DNA from: an uncultured Desulfobulbaceae bacterium
GTDB lineage: Bacteria; Desulfobacterota; Desulfobulbia; Desulfobulbales; Desulfobulbaceae
Direction of reading: 5' to 3'
DNA length: 64,000 nt
NCBI GenBank assembly: GCA_947259225.1
Contig: CAMYLK010000013.1
Span: 1 to 64,000, forward strand
The notes under the pieces were generated by a model that did not search any database, was not told where the DNA came from, and was given only the letters and a program-made list of their open reading frames with translations. Position 1 is the first letter of the stretch, and every line of letters starts with the position of its first letter. The position numbers and the translations under genes are program-made. This document shows, one piece after another, positions 9,422 through 17,923 of this stretch.

Positions 9422-9962
9422 TAATTGCCTCAAGATAATTAGCAAGCATTGTTACGCCCTCCAGATCCATTAAAAAAACACGGTAACGTAAAACCAGGGA
9501 ATCCTGCCAGAGATAATAACTATATAAGGAATGCTCTGGATCAGGGAATAACCACCTACAGAAATAATTCCATATTTGCAGGAAAATGTAAAAAGGAAAA
9601 GGGTGCAATAGAAAAAAGATTTTGAGATTCTGTATGGATTTTATTTCTTAAAAACTGTTTCTTGGTTCTTTATGACATGATGAAAGGACACGAGGGATTC
9701 GTCTTAAGCTTCCTGTCACGCCGGAGGTTGCGAGTTTAATTTTTCAATAACACCAACCTCAAACAAACAGCAATTTGGGCCAACTTAAGTTTATCTAAGA
9801 GTACAAGTTGCATCAAAGTGTCAAACTACCGGATTCCATCAATCCACAGATCAGTCATAATGTGAAATTTTCATATTAACTGAAAATATGCTTTACATAG
9901 TCAACTTTTTAATATAAGAAAGATTCCCAATACGACACAGCGTAGTACAATCGGGAAAAATT
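9422..9962. other. Intergenic stretch with possible promoter
   Basis: About 540 bases between divergent genes. It holds no recognisable gene apart from the short frame at 9411-9608 noted elsewhere. Toward the right end, TTTACA at 9892 and TATAAG at 9913 are 15 bases apart and could form a weak promoter for the small gene at 9963. Otherwise the sequence is AT-rich and featureless. Confidence 0.35.
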
Positions 9963-10220
9963 ATGACTGAAAAGATTGACATAGGCAAAACCAATCATGC
10001 CCTTTCATGCAAGTTTTCCATGACTTGCATGGAAGACTTTGATGCTTCTTTATGCTGTGATATCATTCAAGAACGCTCTCACGATTTAATAGTTTCACCG
10101 GTTTCGACGTTCAAGTCATCAAACTGTTCCTACCTGGAGACTGTCATATCCGATGGCCAGGAAATGACTATCTGTTATTGTCCTGTCAGAATTGAAATTT
10201 TCCGGAAATACGGAAAATGA
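9963..10220 (+). CDS. Small Cys-containing hypothetical protein
   Basis: An 85-residue protein that I cannot assign. It has seven cysteines scattered along its length, including SLCCD and ICYC, without a regular zinc-ribbon spacing. It has no signal peptide or membrane segment. GGGAAAA lies upstream of the ATG. It is convergent with the shikimate kinase gene, 24 bases apart. Within codons 15-25 there are two overlapping, mutually exclusive inverted repeats. The stretch may therefore be selected for RNA structure rather than, or as well as, protein. It may not be a real coding gene. Confidence 0.45.
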   Translation: MTEKIDIGKTNHALSCKFSMTCMEDFDASLCCDIIQERSHDLIVSPVSTFKSSNCSYLETVISDGQEMTICYCPVRIEIFRKYGK

Positions 10221-10244
10221 GAAAACTCCTTTGATCTCCTCCAA

Positions 10245-10769
10245 TTACTGAAAATTTTTTTTTATTTTCAATTTGCTTATTATTGTCCTACAGAGCTCCT
10301 GGGGATCCATTTCACTGCAAGAAATTGATATATCACAATATTGTTTATACAATGGACGACGTTCAATAAAAAGTTCGGAAAAGCTTTGCCGGGGTTCTTT
10401 AACCAGCCCCCTGCTGTCCATGTTATGAATTCTTTTTTCCAAGACAGGAAGTTCAACATCCAGGAAGATAACAAATCCATTTTCCTTTAAATGTATCATA
10501 CCCTTATGGCTGTAAACCGAACTTCCTCCCGTGGAAATAACATATTCTGATAGATTGAGACCCAGTAGCACGCCCTCCTCTACCTGCCGGAATTCCAGCA
10601 ATCCCTTTGTGTCTATCAAATCCTGGAGAGGACATCGGGCAGTCTGCTTAATCATGGTGTCGGTATCGATGAAATCACGTGCCAGTTTATCAGCGAGCAT
10701 CCTGCCAATAACACTCTTGCCGCACCCTGCCATCCCGATAAGGATAATATTCGATTTTGAAACGTTCAT
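10245..10769 (-). CDS. aroK: Shikimate kinase family protein
   Basis: Phosphorylates shikimate in the chorismate pathway. The 174-residue P-loop kinase has Walker A GMAGCGKS (residues 12-19), the substrate Asp in FIDTD, the LLEFRQVE helix with the shikimate Arg, and IERRPLYKQYCDI near the C-terminus. Two positions differ from the classic enzyme: the GGG substrate loop reads TGGSS, and the lid reads SRGL rather than RPL. It could therefore be a divergent AroK or a related small kinase. It is last in a minus-strand set with cutA and the 69-residue zinc protein, 23 bases after the latter. Confidence 0.8.
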   Translation of the reverse strand: MNVSKSNIILIGMAGCGKSVIGRMLADKLARDFIDTDTMIKQTARCPLQDLIDTKGLLEFRQVEEGVLLGLNLSEYVISTGGSSVYSHKGMIHLKENGFVIFLDVELPVLEKRIHNMDSRGLVKEPRQSFSELFIERRPLYKQYCDISISCSEMDPQELCRTIISKLKIKKNFQ

Positions 10770-10792
10770 CTATTGCCCTTGAAAATGGCCGG

Positions 10793-11002
10793 TTATTCCA
10801 TCATGTGAACCCGTTCACAATCAGGACAGATCCAGGTTGGGCCGTTACTGATGCCCCATTTGTTTTCGGCAAAGCATTCCGTACAAATCTGGAACCCGCA
10901 CCCACAGCTCCAGCAGAATGGTTTTTCATCCCCACAGCAGTGACATTTATATGTCCCGCCTTTTCTTCTCCTGCGTCGGGATGGTGTATTCTTCTTTTCC
11001 AT
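10793..11002 (-). CDS. Small zinc-ribbon protein
   Basis: A 69-residue protein with a basic N-terminus (RRRRRK) and ten cysteines in CxxC-type pairs: CHCC, CWSCGCGFQIC, CTEC-like and CPDC. This pattern fits two small zinc-binding knuckles. Function is unknown; nucleic-acid or protein binding is plausible but only inferred. The ATG follows the cutA stop codon by one base (TAAAATG), which indicates translational coupling and supports it as a real gene. The shikimate kinase gene follows. Confidence 0.7.
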   Translation of the reverse strand: MEKKNTPSRRRRRKGGTYKCHCCGDEKPFCWSCGCGFQICTECFAENKWGISNGPTWICPDCERVHMME

Positions 11003-11003
11003 T

Positions 11004-11345
11004 TTATTCGGTATCTCCGGTTATGGTACTGCTTCGTAATTCCTGGTCAAGCCATCCCAGATATTCCTTGTTGCCTTGATAAACTTGCGTAGCCAGTATT
11101 TCCGGTACTTCGTAAGGATGTATTTTTTTGATCGCCTCCTCAAGTTCAGGGTACAAGTGTTTGCTGCTTTTAATGACACAAACATATTCATCTGCCTTTT
11201 CAACCTTACCCTGCCACCTGTAAATACTCCGGCAGGTGCTTATCTGAACGCAGGCGGCCAGTCTCTGTTCAAGGAGGTGCTCGGCAATTTTTTCCGCTTC
11301 GGTTTTATCATCAACTGTGGTTATCACCTGAATATAATCTGTCAC
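11004..11345 (-). CDS. cutA: Divalent-cation tolerance protein CutA
   Basis: A 113-residue trimeric ferredoxin-like-fold protein linked to copper tolerance in E. coli, although its real role is unclear. Family features are ITTVDDKTEAEKIA near the N-terminus, LAACVQI, YRWQGKVE, and the conserved HPYEVPEI segment near residues 76-83. Translation starts at GTG, with the strong site GAGGAGG seven bases before it. The gene is first in a three-gene minus-strand set and divergent from coaX across about 120 bases. Confidence 0.93.
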   Translation of the reverse strand: MTDYIQVITTVDDKTEAEKIAEHLLEQRLAACVQISTCRSIYRWQGKVEKADEYVCVIKSSKHLYPELEEAIKKIHPYEVPEILATQVYQGNKEYLGWLDQELRSSTITGDTE

Positions 11346-11464
11346 GGTTTCCTCCTCTTTTAAATTCGAGGTTGTTGATGCATCATAGTGGTATTTTTCA
11401 TGAATATGTCATATATATAACATTCATACTGAGCAGATCAATTATTCATTTTCAGGATATTATC

Positions 11465-12268
11465 ATGCTTCTTGCAGTTGATGTCGGCAACTCGCATACC
11501 GTAAGCGGTGTTTTCTCTGACGATCGTATGGTAGCAGAGTGGCGGTTGAAGTCAGACCGGGACAGGACTGGTGATGAACTGGCAATTCGCTATCATGCCC
11601 TGTTTCAGATGGCCGGTATTGATCCGCAACAGATATCCGGATTTGTGCTATCCTGTGTTGTACCAACCCTTGAAACCGCGTGGTTATCCTATTCCGACAG
11701 ATACCTTGCCCGTCAATTAACTTCCCGACCGATACCGGTCAGTCACAAGACGAACACCGGCATCACCATCTCAACTGAAAACCCGGGTGAAGTCGGCGCC
11801 GACCGTATAGTCAACTCTGTAGCCGCCTGGGAACGTTTCAAACAAAACCTGATTGTAGTTGATTTCGGAACAGCAATCACCTTTGACTGTGTCAACAGCA
11901 ACAGGGAGTATCTCGGCGGAACCATATTGCCCGGTATAGGTATCTCGCTTGACGCTTTGGCCGGCAGGACAGCCAAACTGCCGAGGGTTGATCTGGACAA
12001 AACCCCACAAGCCTCTATTGGCCGCAATTCTGTCGATGCCATTCGTTCCGGCCTTCTCATCGGGTTCGGAGGGATGGTTGACAGGATGACAGAAAAACTG
12101 GCCAAGGAAATAAATCCTGATGCTGAGTCAGTCAAAGTCATAGGGACAGGTGGTATGGCCCAGATAATAGCCCCATTCAGCAACCATCTTGACATCATCG
12201 ACCCACTTCTCACCCTGAGGGGACTGAAGATAATCTACGAGATGAACACAACCGATAATTCCCCATGA
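11465..12268 (+). CDS. coaX: Type III pantothenate kinase
   Basis: First step of coenzyme A synthesis, using the potassium-dependent, feedback-insensitive CoaX enzyme. The 267-residue ASKHA-fold protein has the N-terminal phosphate loop LAVDVGNSHTVSG, the GADRIVNSVAAW motif, the second phosphate loop VVDFGTAITFD and GGTILPGIGIS. I start it at the ATG at 11465, which has CAGGA eight bases upstream and matches the family N-terminus. The frame stays open to 11372. The last four bases overlap the next gene start (ATGA), so the two are translationally coupled. Confidence 0.94.
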   Translation: MLLAVDVGNSHTVSGVFSDDRMVAEWRLKSDRDRTGDELAIRYHALFQMAGIDPQQISGFVLSCVVPTLETAWLSYSDRYLARQLTSRPIPVSHKTNTGITISTENPGEVGADRIVNSVAAWERFKQNLIVVDFGTAITFDCVNSNREYLGGTILPGIGISLDALAGRTAKLPRVDLDKTPQASIGRNSVDAIRSGLLIGFGGMVDRMTEKLAKEINPDAESVKVIGTGGMAQIIAPFSNHLDIIDPLLTLRGLKIIYEMNTTDNSP

Positions 12269-13176
12269 TTCTACCACCAACAATAAATCAAGGGGACTGT
12301 GTAGGGATTTTTTCTCCATCCGGTCCGGTCCGTGACCAGGCAAAAGTTGAGACCGGCATACAAATTCTACAGGAAATGGGTTTTCAAGCCAAACAATTTT
12401 CCTGCCCCGAAACTGATTGCGATTATCTCGCAGCTGACGATCAATTAAGGGCTGACATTTTTCACACAATGCTGGCAGACAAGGATGTGAATGCCTTAAT
12501 GGCTTTGAGGGGTGGATACGGCTGTCTTCGGATCATGGACATGATCGATTTCAACCAGATAAGAACACACCCGAAATTTATAATTGGATTCAGTGATGTA
12601 TCTGTCCTGCTTAATGCCATCAGTAAACAGGCAGATATTGTAACAATACATGGTCCTGTTTTGACATCCCTTGGATATTCAGATGAAGAATCCATTCAGT
12701 CCCTGGTTTCATTGCTCACCGAGGGACTGCCGCAATATTTTCAGGCTGACGATATAACAATTCTCAATTCTGGACAGTGTGAAGGGATATTACGTGGCGG
12801 CAATCTGACTACACTCACTCATCTTCTTGGTACTCCCTGGGAGATTCCATGGGAGAAAACTGTCCTGTTTCTCGAGGATACCGGTGAAACCATGTACAGG
12901 GTTGATCGAATGCTTACCCAGCTGTATCACTGCGGGAAATTTCATCAACTTGCCGGCATACTCCTGGGCTCATTTGACACGGGTGATAATCCTGAAGAAA
13001 ACAGCCTGCTGCAGGAACAGGTATGGCAACGCGTAATGGAATTAACTGAGAATATGGAATATCCTGTTTGGGGCAACTTTCCGGCGGGTCATTTACAAAA
13101 AAACCATGCCTTTCCCCTGGGAGTTAATGTTATAATGGATAGTGTTTCTGCAAGGCTGCATGTTGCGGAAAATTAA
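12265..13176 (+). CDS. ldcA: LD-carboxypeptidase (peptidase S66)
   Basis: Cytosolic serine peptidase that trims the terminal D-Ala from recycled murein tetrapeptides. The 303-residue length is typical. Family features are the start GDCVGIFSPSGPV, the ALRGGYG segment, the nucleophile Ser in IGFSDVS (about residue 113), the catalytic Glu in FLEDTGE, and the His in the C-terminal FPAGHLQKNHAFPLG. It overlaps coaX by four bases. A microcin-C-type S66 enzyme is an alternative, but there is no immunity context. Confidence 0.92.
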   Translation: MILPPTINQGDCVGIFSPSGPVRDQAKVETGIQILQEMGFQAKQFSCPETDCDYLAADDQLRADIFHTMLADKDVNALMALRGGYGCLRIMDMIDFNQIRTHPKFIIGFSDVSVLLNAISKQADIVTIHGPVLTSLGYSDEESIQSLVSLLTEGLPQYFQADDITILNSGQCEGILRGGNLTTLTHLLGTPWEIPWEKTVLFLEDTGETMYRVDRMLTQLYHCGKFHQLAGILLGSFDTGDNPEENSLLQEQVWQRVMELTENMEYPVWGNFPAGHLQKNHAFPLGVNVIMDSVSARLHVAEN

Positions 13177-13231
13177 CAGCTTCCTCTATATACAATTCAC
13201 AAAATTCACAATAACAATGAGATAAAAAGAG

Positions 13232-13885
13232 ATGCTAAAGCGATACATACAAACAGGACTGGGTTTTGTTCTCCTGTTTCTCGTCTATTATCTTACCCTT
13301 TTTCCCATTCTGGTTATAAGGACCAACCTGGAAGATAAGTATTTTATCCTCGCGATTATTGTCTGGGGTTTCCTGGCTGGAGCTTTCTTTATCCCTGCAG
13401 CTGCTGCAATCCTGAAGAGAGTATGGTTTTTTAATGGTAAAGGTGAACCTGTTGTCATGGACCTGCTGTACTCAATTCTCCTTGAAACAAACAAATATGA
13501 TGCTCCGGTCCAGATAACAAAAAAACGTAAAAAATTTGTCGTTTCCTGGCGTCATCAGGACCAGAACTGGTGTGAAAGATTTGAAAAAGCAGGAATGAAG
13601 AGACTGTATGAACTCTGGCTCGCTTTTGACAACAACACGAAGACCGTAACCATGTCAGACAAGTACCGTTCGGCAAACTGGGACCTCAGTCCTATCATGG
13701 TAAAAACAGGGTGGTTTGTACTCAGTAAGCCTTATTTCAAGATAACGGTTGGCAATGAATGGGGGGTGGAGAATTACGAAGACACAGCCCCGGAGGATTA
13801 CAATTTTTCACCTAACGAGATCAAGTCACCTGTAATGAACTCTATCCTTAAAAACGGCTGGAACGTCAGGTTCAGTCTTTTTTAA
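13232..13885 (+). CDS. Two-TM membrane protein of unknown function
   Basis: A 217-residue protein with two hydrophobic helices (about residues 9-29 and 38-62) and a soluble C-terminal domain (65-217) rich in Trp, Tyr and Lys. The cytosolic or periplasmic side of this domain is not clear. I recognise no family. AAAAGAG lies before the ATG. It is the last plus-strand gene before the convergent gmhB, 3 bases away, and 55 bases after ldcA, so it may belong to the coaX-ldcA transcript. Confidence 0.7.
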   Translation: MLKRYIQTGLGFVLLFLVYYLTLFPILVIRTNLEDKYFILAIIVWGFLAGAFFIPAAAAILKRVWFFNGKGEPVVMDLLYSILLETNKYDAPVQITKKRKKFVVSWRHQDQNWCERFEKAGMKRLYELWLAFDNNTKTVTMSDKYRSANWDLSPIMVKTGWFVLSKPYFKITVGNEWGVENYEDTAPEDYNFSPNEIKSPVMNSILKNGWNVRFSLF

Positions 13886-13888
13886 AAG

Positions 13889-14482
13889 TCAGGGTTTCTT
13901 TACAATCTGCCGAATGATCCACTCTGCAGCTTCAAGAAGATTCTCTCCAACAAAATCCGGCTGTATTTCCTGGCCAGGACTGATATATTCGTAATCACCT
14001 TTGCCATATCCGGTCAAGACCAGGACGGGTGTGCACCCCGCTTGAGCTGCACATTTGATGTCCGACCAGCGGTCTCCTACCAGAAATGATCTTGCCGGAT
14101 CAAGATTCAGGTCTTCAGCAGCCTGTTGAAGCATTCCGGTTTTCGGCTTACGGCAGTTGCACTCCTGACGGTATTTTTCTTCCTTGGCTTCAGGGTGATG
14201 CGGACAGATATATATACCGTCCACTTGAGCGCCCTGCTCTGCCAGCAGGTTATTCATTTTGTCGTGTACTGTATCAACAAGCTCTTTCGGAAAATAGCCA
14301 CGGGCCAGCCCTGACTGGTTTGAAACAACAACTACCGGGATATCATGGTCATTCAACAGCTTGATAGCACTGGCAGCCTCAGGCAGTAAATGAAAACGGC
14401 TGATATGGTTGATATAGCCCATCTGTTCGTTGATGGTACCGTCCCGGTCTAAAAAGACTGCCGGTCGAGGCTTAAGGCTCAT
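13889..14482 (-). CDS. gmhB: D-glycero-D-manno-heptose 1,7-bisphosphate 7-phosphatase
   Basis: HAD-family phosphatase producing heptose-1-phosphate for ADP-heptose, the LPS inner-core precursor. The nucleophile and acid/base are in VFLDRDGTIN (residues 9-18). VVSNQSGLARG is motif II. The zinc ligands are in CPHHP and ECNCRKPKTGM, and VGDRWSDIKCA is motif IV. At 197 residues it is of usual size. It lies 12 bases after waaF, which uses the product pathway, so an LPS-core operon is likely. Confidence 0.94.
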   Translation of the reverse strand: MSLKPRPAVFLDRDGTINEQMGYINHISRFHLLPEAASAIKLLNDHDIPVVVVSNQSGLARGYFPKELVDTVHDKMNNLLAEQGAQVDGIYICPHHPEAKEEKYRQECNCRKPKTGMLQQAAEDLNLDPARSFLVGDRWSDIKCAAQAGCTPVLVLTGYGKGDYEYISPGQEIQPDFVGENLLEAAEWIIRQIVKKP

Positions 14483-14494
14483 TATCTATCTCTG

Positions 14495-15544
14495 TTACGT
14501 AGAGAGGTGTTGTTGAACAGCACTAAATACATCCTGCACATCTATATCCTCCATACAACGAAAATGGTCTTTCGGGCAATGGGTTTTAAGACAGGGGCTG
14601 CAATCAAGCTCTGACCTCACAATAGAAGCCTTATCGCTGTATGGTCCTGTAGTAATTGGATTGGTAGAGCCGAAAACTGCTACTGTTGGGGTCTGCATAG
14701 CAGCAGAAACATGCATCAAACCGGAATCGTTGGTTACAAAAACCCGGCACCTTTTTATAAGTGCCATTGCCTGCGAAAGAGATGTCTCACCACATAAACT
14801 GACTACTTTATTCTTATCATCTACAGCACGGCTGATCTCACCGGCAGCCTCTTGGTCAGCATCTGTTCCGAAAATAAGAATAATAGTATTACTGTCTTCG
14901 CTTATCTGCCGCGCAAGGTCTGCAAATTTCTCTGAGGGCCATCTCTTGGCAGGACCATAGGCTGCACCGGGATTCAACCCTACGATCTTGGTAAAACCCT
15001 TATTACTCAGTTCTCGAAGATACTCATCAGCCCATCTTGACAACTCCACAGGAACTTCAACTTCGAGGTCGTCATTCCCTGGCGTCAACCCCAGTCCGGC
15101 GAGCATGTCCTGGTAATAGTGAACCTGGTGTTTTCCTTTAACGTCAGGCTTTTTCCTGACTCCATGGGTCAGAAGCAATCTTCTGCCATCAGTAGTATAA
15201 CCACCCCTGGCTGGAATACGTGCAAGAAAAGTGATAAACGCTGCCTCAAACGCATTTTGCAGAAGGATAACTGCATCGAAATTTTCCTGCCGGAGTTCCC
15301 TGGCAAGTTGTAATTTTCCTTTAAATCCTGCATGTCGTTTATCTTTCTGGTAGAGTAAAACATGGTCCACGTGTGGGCTTGCCCTGAAAATATCGGCAAC
15401 CCATGGCAAGGCGAGGATGGTAATTTCAGTATCCGGGAAATTCTCCCGGATACTCCTGACCGCCGGAGTAGTCATTACTGCGTCCCCGATCCAGTTGGTT
15501 GAGCGGACCAGGAGTTTCCTGATCCGCCTGGGAAATGATTCCAT
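14495..15544 (-). CDS. waaF: Lipopolysaccharide heptosyltransferase II
   Basis: Transfers the second heptose onto the LPS inner core at the cytoplasmic face of the membrane. This 349-residue glycosyltransferase family 9 protein has VRSTNWIGDAVMTTPAVRSI at its N-terminus, GLNPGAAYGPAKRWP in the middle, and the ADP-heptose site VTNDSGLMHVSAAMQTPTVA followed by FGSTNP. The C-terminal Cys-rich segment (CSPC..HCP..CM) is common in WaaF. It lies between the YcaO gene and gmhB on one strand. Confidence 0.94.
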   Translation of the reverse strand: MESFPRRIRKLLVRSTNWIGDAVMTTPAVRSIRENFPDTEITILALPWVADIFRASPHVDHVLLYQKDKRHAGFKGKLQLARELRQENFDAVILLQNAFEAAFITFLARIPARGGYTTDGRRLLLTHGVRKKPDVKGKHQVHYYQDMLAGLGLTPGNDDLEVEVPVELSRWADEYLRELSNKGFTKIVGLNPGAAYGPAKRWPSEKFADLARQISEDSNTIILIFGTDADQEAAGEISRAVDDKNKVVSLCGETSLSQAMALIKRCRVFVTNDSGLMHVSAAMQTPTVAVFGSTNPITTGPYSDKASIVRSELDCSPCLKTHCPKDHFRCMEDIDVQDVFSAVQQHLST

Positions 15545-15594
15545 GTGAATATTGTTCTATTTTGAAAATCTGGCCTTCAAGGCCAGGATTTCTG

Positions 15595-17370
15595 CTAGGC
15601 GTGCTGCTCCAGGAGCTCAGCCAGCCCTTTCTGGGCAAATTCTATCCCAGGATCCATGGATAGGGCAATCCTGTAGTTATGCATTGCCTCTTCATCACGG
15701 CCGAGATGCTGTAGATTTATAGCCAGGTTTGCATAATCAATGGCTGAGACCGGGTTGAGTTCAACTGCTCTTTTGAAATGCTCGGCAGCTTCTGCAAAAC
15801 GCTCTCCCTTGAAATGACAGACCCCCAGCATATTATGAATGTCCGGCCGTTCATCATCGTGCTGGCGGCCGGTTTCAAGCGCGTCGATTGCCTCTTCAAA
15901 ACGGGCCATGTCTCGTAGGCAGCACCCTTTGTAGGAGTACAGATACGGCAGATCCTCTTCCTGGGGCTCAAGTTTCAATGCACTTTCAAAGTGCGCGAGC
16001 GCCTGGTCGACCTGCCCCTGATCATAGAGATTCTTACCACGGTAAAATTCAAGGTAGTAAGTATCAGGCAACAGTTGCTGCATTTCTGAAAGTTTTCCTT
16101 CCAGCCCTGCAGGATCAAGAAGATCAGCTGCAAGTTTCGCTGCAAAAAGGGCTGCGTCACCGCTGGCGGCACGTTCTCGGAAATGAGCACCGGGAACAAT
16201 TGTATAGAAAGTGGGGACTTGTAATTCAGGATGCATTGTATCAATAATAAATACTTCCATGTTGATACGCTTGAGAGCTTCGATGCAGTTCATAACTTCA
16301 CGGTAAAAATCTGCATCGCTCTCATCAACCATTTCATCAATATTGATTGTTTTGTGAGGGTGAACAACATAATCGACCTCTTCAAGGCTCAGAGGTTTTG
16401 GAAGTCCGCTGGCAACATAATTGGCTTCAGTGTGAAAATCTCCGGCCAACTGTGCGATCTCAGTTAATGCCCTTATCAACGCCTTGTCAGGCCCCGGTGT
16501 GGTGCCTGCGGTATAGACGAGTTCACTTTTTTCGGGAAAAGTAGAAGGGTCCCAGCATAATGCTCCAACTGTCGGGACACCAGTATCAAGAGAAAAATCA
16601 TTCAGGTAAACTTCTATGCCGCATCGTTTGAACTTTTCCAAGAGTTGACGGGCCACAGGATCTTTTACAGAATCGGGATCAATGCCCGGTGTATTCACCC
16701 TGTCTTTTGTCACAACGGCACACACATGGCGTTCGATAATTTCACATACACCCTGAAGAATACCTTCCTCAGGGGTGTTGCCTGCCGAAGGTCCGTTAAA
16801 CTCGTTAATGGCAAAAAACCAGCTGAAAGGAACAAGCACTTCCTCTTCTTTAGAGAGGTTGGTTGCCCAGGTCCACCACATAGGCAGGCCAGCGAGAAGC
16901 TTTTCAAGCATTTCGGGACTGAGCGAAGTGTCATGAACTGAAGTCAGCAGAAATTCAATGTCAAGGACCGGATAACCTTCTTTTTTCATCTTTCCGTAGT
17001 CACCGACTATGAAATTGTCCTGGTTCTGAATAAAGCTGAAAAAACTGAAGCGTTCTCCAAGTTCCATACAGGCACTCGCCCTGGACTGTACAGGGGTTGA
17101 CCCCTTGCCCATCTGCTTTTTGTTGCCAATGGTGCTTAACGCATCCTTTCCGCAAAGACTGAAATATACGGGTATGTCAAGGCGGCCGGTATCAATCCGC
17201 TTTACTTCCCGTAAAATATCGAGGTTGACCTGCTCAAGGCGCTTCATGAACTTATCAATTGTTTCCTGAGGGGTACAGGCCTTGTCCTGATCATACGTAT
17301 ACTGTTTCTGGCAGTCAGAAAGCCTGATTTTTTTCATCTCCATTCTCATGTCTCCTGTTGTGTTGCTCAT
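15595..17370 (-). CDS. ycaO: YcaO-domain protein with C-terminal TPR repeats
   Basis: An ATP-using YcaO enzyme, 591 residues. Characterised YcaO proteins activate backbone amides; E. coli YcaO is tied to beta-methylthiolation of ribosomal protein S12. ATP/Mg residues lie in GKGSTPVQSRASACMELGERF (about residues 90-110) and SAGNTPEEGILQGVCEIIERH (about 195-215). Residues 420-585 form TPR-like helical repeats, as in the E. coli-type protein. It ends LLEQHA, without the PxPxP tail of azoline-forming YcaO enzymes, and no precursor peptide or TfuA gene is adjacent, so a RiPP role is unlikely. Its start overlaps the tsaE stop (TAATG). Confidence 0.9.
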   Translation of the reverse strand: MSNTTGDMRMEMKKIRLSDCQKQYTYDQDKACTPQETIDKFMKRLEQVNLDILREVKRIDTGRLDIPVYFSLCGKDALSTIGNKKQMGKGSTPVQSRASACMELGERFSFFSFIQNQDNFIVGDYGKMKKEGYPVLDIEFLLTSVHDTSLSPEMLEKLLAGLPMWWTWATNLSKEEEVLVPFSWFFAINEFNGPSAGNTPEEGILQGVCEIIERHVCAVVTKDRVNTPGIDPDSVKDPVARQLLEKFKRCGIEVYLNDFSLDTGVPTVGALCWDPSTFPEKSELVYTAGTTPGPDKALIRALTEIAQLAGDFHTEANYVASGLPKPLSLEEVDYVVHPHKTINIDEMVDESDADFYREVMNCIEALKRINMEVFIIDTMHPELQVPTFYTIVPGAHFRERAASGDAALFAAKLAADLLDPAGLEGKLSEMQQLLPDTYYLEFYRGKNLYDQGQVDQALAHFESALKLEPQEEDLPYLYSYKGCCLRDMARFEEAIDALETGRQHDDERPDIHNMLGVCHFKGERFAEAAEHFKRAVELNPVSAIDYANLAINLQHLGRDEEAMHNYRIALSMDPGIEFAQKGLAELLEQHA

Positions 17371-17864
17371 TACTTTTCCGGCATTAAGACTGCTTCGTGA
17401 CAGGCCTTGCTTATATTTTCCAGCCTTTTAAGCCATCCTTCTCCATGGGCGACCAGGGATAAATATCTTTCTTCACCCCCACCGCAGCGTATCTTGATAT
17501 CAAGTCTGTCGGGCGGCACAAGGCTTCCAAGCCTGTCCGGCCACTCAATAACGGTCAAGCCATCTGCCACAATGTAGTCTATTAAACCTGATCCTTCAAC
17601 ATCATCTTCACCCTCAAGTCGATAACAGTCCATATGATAGAGAGGTATGCGGCCGAAATACTGGTTCATCAGGCTGAATGAAGGACTTGTTACATAACTC
17701 TCTGCAGGGACATCAAGCCCTTTTGCAATAAACTGGGTCAGCGTTGTCTTGCCGGCTCCAAGAGTGCCGGCAAGCAGGATAACATCGCCCTGGTGGCTGT
17801 ATTTTCCAAGAATACGTCCGAAGTGCTCAGAGTCCACCAGAGAACGTAATATAAGATTCAGCAT
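17370..17864 (-). CDS. tsaE: tRNA threonylcarbamoyladenosine ATPase TsaE
   Basis: ATPase partner of TsaB/TsaD in making the universal t6A modification of tRNA. Walker A is LAGTLGAGKTTLTQ, followed by VTSPSFSLMNQY, MDCYRLE and the VIEWPDRLG signature. I start it at the ATG at 17864 (164 residues, typical). The frame remains open to 17945 but would then overlap the upstream gene, and the extra 27 residues do not resemble the family. It forms a one-base stop/start overlap with the YcaO gene. Confidence 0.93.
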   Translation of the reverse strand: MLNLILRSLVDSEHFGRILGKYSHQGDVILLAGTLGAGKTTLTQFIAKGLDVPAESYVTSPSFSLMNQYFGRIPLYHMDCYRLEGEDDVEGSGLIDYIVADGLTVIEWPDRLGSLVPPDRLDIKIRCGGGEERYLSLVAHGEGWLKRLENISKACHEAVLMPEK

Positions 17865-17923
17865 AATATCTTGAGATTTTAAGCCGTTAACACTTAATAA
17901 ATTGAATTGCCACAAATGGAGGT

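Noticed and set aside
9411-9608. A 65-codon minus-strand frame overlapping the start of the 755-residue protein
   Set aside because: Very aromatic N-terminus, no good ribosome-binding site, no known family. It could be a coupling leader, but the support is too weak to call a gene.
11743-12213. A 156-codon minus-strand frame
   Set aside because: Antisense to coaX, which is certain.
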